NCBI GenBank assembly: GCA_013146195.2
Contig: CM028381.1
Coordinates: 61,324,744-61,388,743, forward strand
DNA from: Codonopsis lanceolata
Lineage: Eukaryota > Streptophyta > Magnoliopsida > Asterales > Campanulaceae
Direction of reading: 5' to 3'
DNA: 64,000 nt
A program made the position numbers and the translations under genes. The notes beneath the pieces were generated by a model. It made no database searches. It was not told the origin of the DNA and saw only the letters and a program-made list of their open reading frames with translations. Below, in pieces: positions 1-11,304 of this stretch; positions within the stretch are counted from its first letter, which is position 1; every line of letters begins with the position of its first letter.

Positions 1-945
1 TTTTTCATCATAGTCTGAACAAACATGAATAATTTAATAAAATTGAAAAAAATAAAAATTTACCAGTGTTTCTTTGTCATTATATGATGTAATGACAGAG
101 AAAGCAACCCCAGGTTTGATCTCCTTCGGCTTCCTTTGCATTCTCAAAGTCTTGGTCAACTGTTTGACCCGAACGGTGTCGTTTAAGCTCTACCGGATCC
201 TTTCCCCACAAAACCCTTGATACCCATTCCTTAAACCCCCTCTCCTCAATTTCCCCAAATGGGTATTACCTTTTAGTGTTGCACAGCTAGAATCCATCTC
301 TAAGACTCTAACCCAATCAAATTCAAGAACCCTCGATGTTAATATTGATTATGATGAGCAATTGGAATTTGGATCACAAAATGAAGAACTAATAAACACT
401 AATGATTATTTGATTTGAAGCAAGAAAATTACATATCACTTCATCAGTGACAAGGATAATACATGGCCAGCCATTGAATACACCAAGAGTTTCTAGTGGT
501 TATATTTTTCAGATATTCCACAATCATACAAAATAATAAATTCAAAAAAGCCTAATGAACAAGGAGTGGGCATTAATTGCAAGAGAAATATTTACGGAAA
601 GGAATAATGGAAGCTTAAATCATGATAAGAATCAGTCTGATGACTATGACATTAAAAGTAGGCCAATACTAGTATATCTGAAAAAAAAGGTACAGGAAAC
701 AAGTGCACTTGATATAAAAAAAGCATTAAAAATATAAGAATACAAGGAGAGTTCAATAAGAAGGCCAAGCTCTCCAGTCCACATGAGGTGCAAACCAATC
801 AGTTAACCACAATGCAATTGAGCAAGCAACAGATTCTCAAATCAAATGAACCCTATTCAGGATGACACAAAAGAGAGTAGGAAACAAAACGATGATGGGA
901 CATGACGAACGTTTCAAAAAAGTTTGTAACTGTGATTATCCAAAA
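1..945. other. no recognisable gene
   Basis: AT-rich sequence with no ORF that resembles a known protein. The 60-codon frame at 555-737 has no recognisable motif and looks random. If the CACTA terminus at 6164 belongs to a long element, this stretch may be its interior, but no 5' CACTA terminus is visible in the window. Confidence 0.4.
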
Positions 946-949
946 TTAC

Positions 950-1175
950 CTTGGCTGATGTACCACCATGCAAACATTTACTCCTTCGACAGCCTCGCGG
1001 CGAAGTGCTCGAAGTAGTAATTGAGAAGAAACACTGTCCAAACCAGAAGTAGGTTCATCTAAGATTAGCAAAGAAAGTTCCATAACCATTTCCAGGCTGA
1101 CATTTACACGCTTCCTCTGGCCTCCGGAGATCCGTCGCTTCTCCATTGTACCCACTAGGGAACTGATGCGTATGC
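950..1175 (-). pseudogene. ABCG half-transporter exon fragment (nucleotide-binding domain)
   Basis: The minus strand encodes the middle of an ABCG-family ATP-binding cassette. Visible are the ABC signature region (SGGQRKRV), the Walker B motif with the catalytic Glu (LLILDEP), the D-loop (SGLDS) and the switch His (VVHQP). Wording such as RALRREA and VCMVVHQP is closest, from memory, to the plant ABCG24/ABCG28 group. These are membrane exporters of lipid-like substrates. The exon ends at a plausible donor (CCAAG then GTAAT at 950/949). Upstream of about 1175 the frame runs into unrelated repeat-like DNA, so Walker A and all transmembrane segments are missing. Several conserved positions differ (MEKRR where GI precedes SGG in relatives; MELSLL where Pro is usual). 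It is best read as one captured or stranded exon, not a working gene. Family call is firm; subgroup and origin are inference. Confidence 0.8.
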
Positions 1176-1179
1176 GGAA

Positions 1180-2110
1180 GCTTGAATGAACAAAACTGTT
1201 CCAGCTTTTTTGGACTGCTCTATGGCTGAACCAAACTCTCCAAATCAGCCTCAAACCCGCCACAAAACCCTCCTACAACCTGCTCAAAATTATGAAGTTT
1301 CTTTTGTAAATTATAACCCAAACCCCTAGCTTAATTTGGACAGATTACAACCTCTAAAACTGCTCCAACCTATTAAATAAATTCAGCCCCAAACGGTTTG
1401 GTTTGAACAGAATTTTTCCTTGCAAAAATAACTAACCAATTAACAAACAACCTCCTTGCAACAACCCCTATCACACACCTAATTACAGCAGGTTTTAGGC
1501 TGCCCAAACAGCCTCACAATTCCAGCAAAACTCACGCACAGAAGCTGCTCAAACTCGTGCCAAACACACGACCAATCTGCCTTCAAAACAGCCCACGATC
1601 TTGAAGCTTACGCTACCCAAAACTGACCCGCTATCGAAGGAGAACAGGCTGCTATGAACAAATAAAAAGAAACAGAAATAGAGAAGGGATAGATTGGCTT
1701 CACGGGACAAACTTCACTCGCTTGTCGTAAAGAACGCCGTTTGATTAATCTCCCTAGGCTTCACTCACCTTGAAAGAGAAATCGAAGAAGAACGAACTCG
1801 TTCTTTGCTCAATATTTTTCACACCAAAAATCTGCCGTGTTTATTGAAGGAAAAGTAAAAGGTTTTACAAACTTGTCCTAAAAGCTTAGTACCATGAAGA
1901 ACATATTAAAGAAAAGGACATCTTAATCATGAATAGGCCCGACAATCTTGACCCATTACCCGCTAACCCACCCAACACAACACGCTAATTTGACCCAACC
2001 CAATAACATAACAGGTTAAAAGCAGGTTGCCGTTATAATTAACCCACTAGCTCTCGCGGGTTAAGGCGGGTAACCCATGTTATAAACACTCTCACGAAGT
2101 CTCCTTTTCC
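1180..2110. repeat. unclassified repeat-like DNA with GGGT-rich segment
   Basis: No coding potential. At 1935-2070 the strand is packed with CCCA/GGGT-type words (ACCCGCTAACCCACCC and similar), and 1450-1620 repeats GCTGCTCAAAC- and CAGCC-like words. This texture is typical of plant transposon non-coding regions, but I cannot assign a family. It abuts the ABCG exon with no intron-like transition. Confidence 0.35.
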
Positions 2111-5050
2111 AATCTAGATGAATGCCATATCTCCCTGTACCACACATAACAGAAAGTTTTCCTGATGGGCATTAAATAAGGATTTTTATGCTTTGGTTTT
2201 GTCTCATTTTATAATGTTAACAGTAATACTAAAGATCCAATCTTTTGGATCCAGAAAGTCAATAAAAGATTCTATCAATATAAAGTGGACCCCCTAAGGG
2301 TATTTTGTTAGTATTTGATTATTTGATTTGAAAGTTAAATTTAGTTTTTTGATAAGTAATAAAATATTTTTGATTCTTGTGGAACTTGAACCTTGGCCAC
2401 TAGAAGTAAGGAAGCTTCACAGATCCACAAGACTGCTAACATCTATAAAAAAAAATTGGAACCATTTTCAGAATAATTTGGTTGTAACTGTAGTATTACT
2501 CTTATGTTAAACGTAATGCGCATGCATGCTGTTATGACTGAGTATGACTGGATTCTTATCCAAATAGAATATTGTATGGAACTTCTATAATTCTTGTATC
2601 ACATCTCTTGTGTTTGTGTTCAAAGTTAGTGAGAGGTCCCAGTTTCTTTTCTTATATACTAAGCTTTGGTCATTGCTTTTTAGTTTTTTATGGAGTTGAT
2701 GATGGTTCCACGAGTTGAGTTCAAGTTAAGAGTATTATTGGTCAAGATATGATTTTCTAGTCAGGTATATTATTTTTGTCTTCGTATCTATTTTGTTCAA
2801 CCGTGAAGACCGATAGTATTACTTTTGGCGGCTTATGCTTAAATTCTTTAAATTTTCAGGTGAATGACTTGTGACATAATCTAGTGACGCTGCTAGAGAG
2901 GTACGTTGGTGATTAGGATTCTTGAATTTTTAGTACTCCTCTTTCAACTAAGCCTTGTTCCAACTACTTGGAAATGCACTAAATCAGGGCACTGCTCGAG
3001 GTACCACTTCCTATAGTTCAAGCATTGTTATCTGCATAATGGTTTATACTTAAGGGACTTCAAAGTTATGGTTCATTTCTGCGTTTCGAAAATCTATGTG
3101 CTTAATATGTGGGATCTGCCCATGAATTTAGATTGGATTCCCTTCGCAAATTGTCTGATACTCGTGCAAGGAACAGTAGACCCTGTTTTGGACCATTTTC
3201 CAAAAAAATTCTGTAGCAAATCCGTGCAAGGAAATGGGCTGAATTTTGGAATTGTTGTATTTATATGTGTTAGGTGGTTACCTATAAATATTCATAAAGT
3301 TTCGAGATCAGGAAGTAGCTCAATTGGGTCTTGAACCACAACTGCGTTTGTGAAACTGTTAGCAGAAATCCTAATTAGTAACCTAGGTTTTGAATGGTGA
3401 TAACTTGATGAATATATACCTAAATTAGGTAATTCAAAGTGCTAAATTGTATTTTAAAGTGTCTTGTTTCAGAATATGTTTGAAGTTGTCTGGAGTATTT
3501 GGTAAATTTATATGGGGTTTGTTGCTTTTAAGTAGCTATAAAGCTTGAAGTTCATGTTACTTTTATGGCGGTTTACAGATGTTGTAGTTTCACTTTGTGG
3601 TGAAAGGATTTATTTAATTTTTGCAATAGGAAACTTTCTTTAAAGGCAATACTCATGCTTGCAGATCAGATGGTAAATACTTTGACAATGGTTGTTATTT
3701 CTTTTTATCATTTCTACCAAGATTTCATACTGCTAAGAGTGCATATTTAGCTTACTTTCTGCTATGGGTTGTTCATCATATTTTTGATCAGCGTTTCTTC
3801 CTTGATTCAATCCACAAATTGAGGCTCAAGGAGGAATTCAGTGAGTAATTAACTAATTATACCAAGGTGTCTTAGTTTTGTTATTAATTAGTGTTAATAA
3901 GATGCATAAGCTTTTATCCGCTATAAGTTGGAATTGTACAAATTTTGGTGTTGAGTTTTTGCTCGTGGCGATAAGTGATTTAGTTTTATGGTAAGGTTTT
4001 ACGTATTTTTAATATTAACTTTTTTTGTGCTCAATGGACCAAGTTCATTAGAATACCATTTTCTTTTTCAAACCATTTTGAGTACACAAGAGTACAATTA
4101 TAGTGAAGAATGGTGACTACATCACAATTATTATTACCTAGTCTCATATTGATGAAACAACCATCCAATTAATTAAGACTTGAAGTCGATTGTTCAACTC
4201 TTGGTGAATGTAGCTCTTGATCAGTTAAATACTTTGGATGGTTCAACTCCAAAGCTGACAAATGCATTTCTTTTTATCAGCGGCAACCAGTTAAAGAACT
4301 ACAACATGGCCGTGTGTTGCGTAAATGGTTCAGCAGTTCATGAGATGCTTTCTTGGGATCAAGATGGATGTAGAAAAGCGTCTCTCCGAAAACAATATTA
4401 TCTCTTCAAGAACAACTAAAAGAATCTCGGGCAGCACTTTTGCTTGAGCAGGTCAGTATCTGGCAATCCTATCTATTCATATTCTGAATGAATTTGTTAG
4501 ATGTCCAAGTACCTGCTGCCTTAAAAAATGCCGGTGGATCCATTCATACTGACTTCTTGCAATAGTGCATCAACTATGTTTTTGATACTCTAACATCTAT
4601 CCATTCCATTAGACCACAAACAATGAGGACAACTGCATTAGGCCTGCCGCCATTGTTTTGTTGTTAAACGTTTTCCTTGTTTTGTTGGGGTGCCCTCGTT
4701 TGATGGGTGTGCACCGTTGCTTTGTTGTTGGCATTTATTTTTTATTTTGTTCTCCTAGTTCAAAGATCCTAACAATTAGGGGCATTTCGTACGTTTAGAT
4801 CCTGAGAATAAAGAAATCTAGTGCATGCCATGGGTGTCAATGATTATGATTATTACTACTACTAAATTCCTGGTAGCGTTTGCTTTTAATATGCTTGGCA
4901 GCGTTTGCTTTTAAAATGTCTTGTTAAGCCATCATCAGTTCAATGGATGAGCCATTCAGAAATGATACATATTAGAGAGCATGAGTTGAAAAGTTAGTTA
5001 TAATATTAATTTTTAACATTTTAGGAGGATTATCTTGCTTTCGTAAGAAA
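2111..5050. other. no recognisable gene; AT-rich, possibly CACTA interior
   Basis: Several frames of 60-90 codons occur (for example 3068-3334 and 4180-4419), but none shows a motif I recognise. If the Transposase_24-like fragment at 5051-5396 and the terminus at 6164 belong to one CACTA element, introns or degraded exons of its transposase genes would be expected here. I could not identify any. Confidence 0.4.
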
Positions 5051-5396
5051 GGTATAGATTTTGATTCCACAGCTTGGGTTGATGCATCTGGTGGTGTTGC
5101 CAAAAATCGTTTGTATGGCTTTGGTTCGTTGGTTCCTGCATCAAAGATCTTGAGTGGCAGTGGTAGTGGCAGCGCAAGTTATTCGTCACATGGAAGTGTG
5201 AATGAAGATTTCACACAAACCCAACAATTTCAAGATAAGCTTTGTGAAAGAGTAGAACAAGTGAGGGAAGATATTCAAATACAAATACAAGGCGACAATC
5301 TTTGCGGAAATGGAAAAAATCAAAGCTGATTTCAAGCTAATGCAAGAGGAACTTCGGTCACTTAGAGCCCAACAACCTCCACCAACGTCTATGTAG
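5051..5396 (+). pseudogene. CACTA (En/Spm-like) ORF2 C-terminal fragment, Transposase_24-like
   Basis: Read from 5051 the frame contains a Trp-x-x-Ala/Ser-Gly-Gly stretch followed by the RLYGFGS motif. That is the hallmark of the plant En/Spm-type second transposase (Pfam Transposase_24 family). A Ser/Gly-rich linker and a Glu/Gln-rich helical stretch follow. Near 5295 the frame shifts by one base: the track reaches a stop at 5329, while the natural C-terminus (helical, ending PPPTSM) continues in another frame to a TAG at 5394-5396. In CACTA elements this protein binds the subterminal repeats and helps the main transposase. Such repeats do lie directly downstream, which supports the assignment. 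The N-terminal part and the main DDE-type transposase are not visible, so this is a remnant. Confidence 0.7.
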
Positions 5397-5583
5397 TTTG
5401 ACAGTTAGACAATGTTTTTTGTTAATCACTTGGAGGATCTCAACATTCTATTTACTTTCATGTAATCCGACACTTCGACAATGACTTTTAAATGAAATGC
5501 TTAAACTTGAGTTGTTTTAAATGTTTGATTTTAGATTTAATTTTTTTTTGTATAATGTGAAATATGAAATGTTCAATCAGGTA

Positions 5584-5585
<2 letters not shown>

Positions 5586-5619
<34 letters not shown>
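5586..5619. repeat. (TA)n microsatellite
   Basis: Uninterrupted alternating AT run of about 34 bases between the transposase fragment and the subterminal repeat region. Confidence 0.95.
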
Positions 5620-5622
<3 letters not shown>

Positions 5623-5689
5623 CAACGATATCTTACATTTGCAATAATAATTTTAAAAAAAATTCAATTATGAACTAGCAACAATGTAA

Positions 5690-6164
5690 ATATTATGCAA
5701 CGAAAAAGTTTGCAAAAATGCAACGAAAAGTCCGTTGCGAAAAAGTTACAAAAATACAACAAAAATGCAACAAAAAATGCAACGCAACAAAAAAATGCAT
5801 TTGCAACAAAAAATGCAACAAAAATGCATTACAAAAATGCAACAAAAATGCAACGAAAAATGCAATGTTGCGAAAAGTTTGTTGCAACAAAAATGCAACA
5901 ATGAAAAAATTAGTTGCTATTTGCAACAAAAATGCAACAAATGAATGCAACAAAAACATTTGCAACAAAAATGCAAGAATGCGCAATAATGCAACAATAC
6001 AACGGTTGCGAAAATGAAAAATTTGCAACGAATACATACGGTTGCAGGGTTTTGCAACCAACGAATTTGCAGCGAACTTTTTCCGTTTCAATCGTCTAAT
6101 TGTAACGGAATTTCATTTTTTGCAACGGAATTTTCCGTTTCTGTTGCCCTGTTTTCTTGTAGTG
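5690..6164 (+). mobile_element. CACTA transposon 3' end: subterminal repeat array and terminal inverted repeat
   Basis: Bases 5690-6130 are a degenerate array of the word GCAAC/GTTGC embedded in A-rich spacers (units like TGCAACAAAAA). I count more than twenty occurrences in both orientations. The array ends at GTTTTCTTGTAGTG (6151-6164), the reverse complement of the CACTACAAGAAAA terminus of plant CACTA elements. Immediately after 6164 the sequence becomes in-frame gypsy reverse transcriptase, so this is an insertion junction; TAA or GTA could be the 3-bp target duplication. Subterminal arrays of short words are the known binding sites of the second CACTA protein. The other end is not in the window. 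The long open frames through the array on both strands are low-complexity artefacts. Confidence 0.85.
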
Positions 6165-7083
6165 TAATTTACCCGATATCTGATAGTAAATGGGTTAGTC
6201 TAGCCCAGGTAGTTCCCAAGAAATCAGAAATTACAGTAGTTAAAAATGATAAGGATGAATTAGTTCCTACACGAACAATCACAGGTTATAGAATATGCAT
6301 TTATTTGAGGAAATTAAATGCGGCAACTAGGAAGGACCACTTTCCCTTGTCATTTATTGATCAAATCCTTGAAAGACTAGCTGGTCATGAATATTATTGT
6401 TTTCTTGATGGTTTTTCCTGTTACAACCAAAATCCCAAGAGCAGAAGACCAAGAGAAAACCACCTTTACATGTCCTTTTGGTACCTTTGCATTTAGGAGA
6501 ATGCCCTTTGGACTTTGTAATGCCCCAGCTACTTCTCAAAGATGCATGATTTCTATATTTTCAAATTTAGTGGAAAGATGTGTCGAAGTATTCATGGATG
6601 ATTTTTCAGTATTTGTGAAACTAATTTGACCCTAAGTTGGGAGAAAAGTCATTTCATGGTTAAATATGGAATTTTCTTAGGTCATATTGCGTCTAACAAA
6701 GGAATTGAAGTCGATAAGGCAAAAATTAAAGTTATATCACAACTACCTCCCCCAACTTCTATGAAAGGTGTTAGAAGTTTTCTAGGGCGTGCAGGTTTTT
6801 ATAGAAGATTTATAAAGAATTTTCAAAAATCTGTAAACCTCTATGTAATCTGTTGGCAAAAGACACCGAATTTATTTTTGACCAAGAATGCTTAAATGCA
6901 TTTAATTTATTAAAAGAAAGATTGACAACTGCCCCAATTTTAACAGGCCCCGATTGGTCTCTTCCTTTCGAGATCATGTGTGATGTTTCAGATTTTGCAA
7001 TTGGAGTTGTGTTAGTTCAAAGGGTGGATAAGAAACCACATGTAATTCATTATGCTAGTAGGACATTAAATGATGCATAACTT
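6165..7083 (+). pseudogene. Athila-like gypsy pol: reverse transcriptase and start of RNase H (left exon of LINE-split gene)
   Basis: The frame opens with IYPISDSKW at the CACTA junction, then shows the RT core: TRKDHFPL, the catalytic-region FLDGFS and the active site VFMDDFSVF (FMDD form of YxDD). SFLGRAGFYRRFIKNF and the start of RNase H (FEIMCDVSDFAIG) follow. The RT makes cDNA from the element's RNA and RNase H removes the template. At least three frameshifts break it (near 6430, 6615 and 6870), and a short stretch is missing just after the FMDD motif. A few substitutions at normally invariant positions (LRKL where YRKL is usual; CYNQ where GYNQ is usual) also argue for an old copy. The reading resumes across the LINE at 12887. 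Confidence 0.9.
7071..7083 (+). repeat. target site duplication of LINE-1, left copy
   Basis: TGATGCATAACTT here matches TGATGCACAACTT at 12887-12899 with one mismatch. The two copies bracket the LINE, and both read as the same codons of the gypsy RNase H region. Confidence 0.9.
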
Positions 7084-7236
7084 TTTTTTTTAGGGAAACA
7101 GGGACGGTACCCTGCTAGATTTTATTAATAGATGAAAAAAGTACAAACTTTAGGGGGACAACCAGCCTTGCCCTTATAAATGGGAGGACAGAGGAGCCTT
7201 ACCTCGAAAAGGAAATACAAATCAAAAGAGAGAAAA

Positions 7237-10200
7237 TTAAGAAATTCTAACATAGGGAGTTCTACTAGCATCTAAACAAATGAGACCCTTAATAGAGCGT
7301 GGAATACCAGCAGACGAAAGAAACTGGAAGCTGTCTTGAGAATCACAAGCCAAGTTAGCTAGGCTGTCTACAACTTTATTAGCTTCACGGAAACAGTGAT
7401 GAAACGAATGCTGACCAGATTGTTGAAGCCGAAGAATATCTCGGTAAATGTAAACATACTTCCATGAGATATTGAAATTTTTAGAGAGAGTATCAACAAT
7501 AATTTTAGAGTCCATTTCAATTAAGACATGATGATATCCTTGCTCATGAAGCCACAGGAGGCCAGAATGAAGAGCTTTCAGCTCTGCCATCAAATTAGAA
7601 CACTTGCCATAGAATTCCGAAAAAGAAAAAATACAATCACCTTGAGAATTTCGAAGAATTCCACCGCCTCCACTTAAGTCGGGGTTACCTCGACTAGCTC
7701 CATCAGAGTTAAATTTTAAGCAACCTGAAGGAGGAAGGTCCCAGAAAACAGCCTGAACTTTAATCTGCTTGAAGAGCCCGTAAGAGATTGCTGAATAATC
7801 ATGGAGATCGGATATGTAGTAATTGGAAGCTTGAAGGATGGCCTTGAGATCTGATTTAATACTAAAAATCAGAGAACGGGTTGAGAGATATTTACCATCA
7901 AAGAGTACAGAATTTCTGAATTTCCAAAGGTGCCAAAGAATTAGAGAGGGGATAATGATGAAGGGAAGAGACCGACGATAAAGCCACCAAGCGAGGCAGT
8001 GCTATTGAATGGCACACGGGCTGAAAGGAACGTCAAAAAGGTAGTGAAAATGACGCCAGATATCTGTAGCCAAACTGCTAGATAAAAAGACATGATCGAA
8101 AGTCTCAATATGACCAGAAGCGCAACATTGATACTTCGATGCAAGCTGAAACCCTTTGCCACAGAGACCCTCATCGATAGGAAGACGACGAAGGAAAATA
8201 CGCCAAATAAGAATACTGATTTTCTTCGGCAGAGAGTTGTGCCAGATAAAGGCTGCAGACAACATTTTAGGATGAGCAAATGAAATCTCGGAGATAGCTG
8301 AACAAAGGGAAAACTTGCCGGTAGGAGTCAAAGTCCAGTAAGCTCGATCATCTTCATCTGCGAGAGAAATAAACTGGGCCTTAATGCTTTCTTTAACGGA
8401 GGAAGAGAGAGTCATATGGCTACTGGCGTTTTGACTGGACACACTGGGCAGAAATTCTCGAACTGTAGAGACATTACAGTCAATAGGCAAGACCTCATTG
8501 AGATCACGAATCCAGTGATCATGCCAAGGAGAACAATTTCCACGACCCAGAACCCAGAAAATACGGGGATCAGCTATGGAACGGGCCTTGAGCATTCTAC
8601 TCCAAGAATGAGAACCTTTGGACTGAACTATACTGGGATGATGCCGAGAGCAATATCTAGCCTTCAAATAGGTAGTCCAAAGGTTGGAAACAGTACGAAA
8701 GTGCCACCACAACTTCAGGCCATAAGCCTTACATAAATCTGCCGTGGAGAATATGCCAATACCTCCTTCAACAACAGGCCTACAGCAAGTAGACCATGAA
8801 ATCCAATGACTATTGTGTCTCCCTTCCAACTGCCCCCAGAAGAAATTAGAACACATCCTATCAATCATCTTCACAACAGATTTTGGAGGGTATATAGAGG
8901 CAATTTGATAGCTTGTAATGGAATAGAGAACATGTTAGATGAGAGTAATGCGACCAGCCATATCAAGAAAAAGACCCAGCTAAGAGCTTATACGGTTTTG
9001 GAGCTTGAGAAGAAGAGAATCAAAAGAAGACTTCTTTTTGCGACCATAGTAAGGAGGGCAGCCTAGGTAAGTAATAGGGAGGGAACGCTTCTGGAAATTC
9101 AGGACAGATTGACTCAGATTGCAACGAGAAGACTCTGTGGAAGGGGCAACAAAGAAGGAACTTTTAGCGCGGTTGATAAGCTGTCCAGAGGCAGCTTCAT
9201 AGGACTGAATAATGTGTTTAAGCTGAGAAAGAGATGCCTTGCTTCCATTACAAAAAATAATAATGTCATCAGCAAAGGCAAGGTGGGAGATAATAGGACA
9301 CCCGCTAACTGTCGAGAAGATAAAGGACGGAAATTGGGATTGAAGATGATTAATGCTTCGACTTAAGACTTCTGCATCTATAATGAAGAGACTCGGAGAG
9401 AGAGGGTCCCCTTGGCGAAGGCCTCGAGACGAAGGAAAGAAACCAACTGGGTCTCCATTAATTAAGACCGAAAACCAATTATCAGAAATTAGGCGCCAAA
9501 CCAGGTCTATAAAAACCTCATGAAATCCAAACTTTCGAAGGGCACTGGTGAAGAAAACCCAAGAGACCCTATCAAAGGCTTTGGCCATATCAAGTTTAAT
9601 AACCACATTGGACCCTGCAATCTTTTTCCCCAGGTGGCACATCATTTCCTGCGCAAGAAGGATATTGTCCTGAATAATTCGACCTTTGGTGAAAGCGCTC
9701 TGATTTTCAGAAATAATATGAGGCAAGATTGCAGCTAGCCTTGTAGAAAGAATTTTAGATATGACCTTGGAGCAGAAGTTGTACAGGCTTATAGGACGGA
9801 TATACTTAAAAGAAGTAGGAACATCAACCTTTGGTATAGTGGCAATTAACGTGCTCGACCATGAGCGGGGAAGAGAAAATCCCGAAAAGAACTCCAAGAT
9901 AGCTTGATGAAAATCGGCTCCAATAATGTCCCAACAAAAGGAATAAAATTGCCCAGTGAATCCGTCAGGACCTGCTGCACTATCCCCATTAAGATTAGAA
10001 ACAGCTGTCTTAACTTCAGACAATAAAGGAGGAGCTATAAGAGAATCATTCCAAACTGGCGTGATCAAAGAGGGGATCATATCCAGATTATAAGGAGAAG
10101 AGCCTTCAGCTTTAAGCTGGGAGCTAAAATAAGTTACGGCAGCCTATTTAATATCCTTATCTGTGGAGAGAAGATTGCCTTCATCATCATGGATAGAATG

Positions 10201-11304
10201 GATGTGGACGCGACGTTGAGTCTGTTTTACTGACACATGGAATAGCTTCGAGTTTCCTTGCCCTTTTTGCAACCATTTGATTTTTGTTTTCTGGCGCCAA
10301 TATTCCTGTAACAAGAACCGGCGATGAGAGGCATGGGCTTTCATTAAATTCTCTCGATTGGAAGGAGAATTATTGATTTCATAGAGCAGTTCCATTTCCG
10401 CCTCCTCATCTTCTGCTGCTTTAAGGTTATCAAAAATATTGCCGAAAACAGATTTATTCCAAATTTTGAGAGTCGCCTTGACATTACGGAGTTTGCTAGG
10501 AAAAACTGACATCGGCCTACCCACAACAGGCTGATTCCAAGCTTGCTGAACTGTATCCTGAGAAGTCCAGATATTGAGGAATCGGAAAGGAACTGAGCGG
10601 CGAGAGACTTGACGGGCTATAGTTGTGAGCAATGGAGAGTGATCAGAACAGTTCCTGTTAAGATGTTGAACTGAAGTTAACTGAAATGTGTCCAGCCAAG
10701 AAGCATTACACAGCACTCTATCAATTCTCTGATGAATGGTGGCTGTTCCAGCTCGCTTGTTCCACCAGGTAAAATTGCTTCCAGAAAAACCCAGATCTAT
10801 TAATCCCGCAGCAGACAAACAGGCATGAAAGTCCAAAGCACCTATGTGATCCCAGTAGCCCCCACTTTTTCCTCGGGATGAAGAGTTATGTTAAAGTCCC
10901 TCAATTATCCAAGGGGTTTGAGAAAAATTCAAGCTAGTGCTTATCATATCATCCCAGAGATCTTGTCGGTCTCGCGAGTCACACCTCGCATAGACACAAG
11001 AAAAAAGAACATTAATAGGCCAAGAAAAGTGTTTAAGAAGAAGAGAGACATGTTGGGAGGTCTCTTGAACAAGGCTACAAGTGAAGCTGGATTTAATAAA
11101 AACCCATATAGAACTGGCAGAATTAGAGAAAGAAAATCGAAAATTTAAACGACGAGTAATAAGAGCAACTTTGGAAGGGTCTAACATCGGCTCAAAAAAA
11201 GCAATAACAGATAATTTATGAAGCTTAACTAGCTGCTTAAGACGGCTTACCGTTGGGTCGTTACCAATTCCACGAACGTTCCAAAAAAGAACTTTGTAAT
11301 CCAT
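7237..11304 (-). pseudogene. LINE-1 ORF2: AP endonuclease, reverse transcriptase, zinc-binding region, RNase H
   Basis: One minus-strand frame carries almost the whole protein (about 1,350 codons). The start at 11304 gives the endonuclease N-terminus (LFWNVRGIGN, catalytic Glu in FFEP, SDHSPL near 10640). RT motifs follow: GPDGFTGQF, LDMAKAFDRV, RGLRQGDPLSP and the active site AFADDIIIF (about 9280). Then comes the zf-RVT type region (near 8150) and a C-terminal RNase H (NSDGASRGNP near 7690, ELKALHSGL, EMDSK). In-frame stops occur near 10880, 10145, 8980 and 8000. The GDFN motif of the endonuclease is readable only in a shifted frame around 10880, implying two compensating indels. The other domains stay in one frame, so this is a fairly young, recently inactivated copy. 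ORF2 nicks target DNA and copies the RNA in place. Confidence 0.92.

Noticed and set aside
60..175. Exon-like stretch on the minus strand ending at a GTAAAT donor
   Set aside because: Fewer than 40 codons, no family recognised, upstream acceptor unclear; too weak to call.
5693..6091. Long open frames on both strands (up to 132 codons), Lys/Asn- or Phe/Leu-rich
   Set aside because: They run through the low-complexity GCAAC subterminal array; overlapping frames in several phases are open at once and no motif is present.
8002..9738. Plus-strand frames of 70-106 codons (8416-8736, 9109-9366, 9520-9738 and others)
   Set aside because: Complements of the LINE-1 ORF2 coding strand with no motif of their own.
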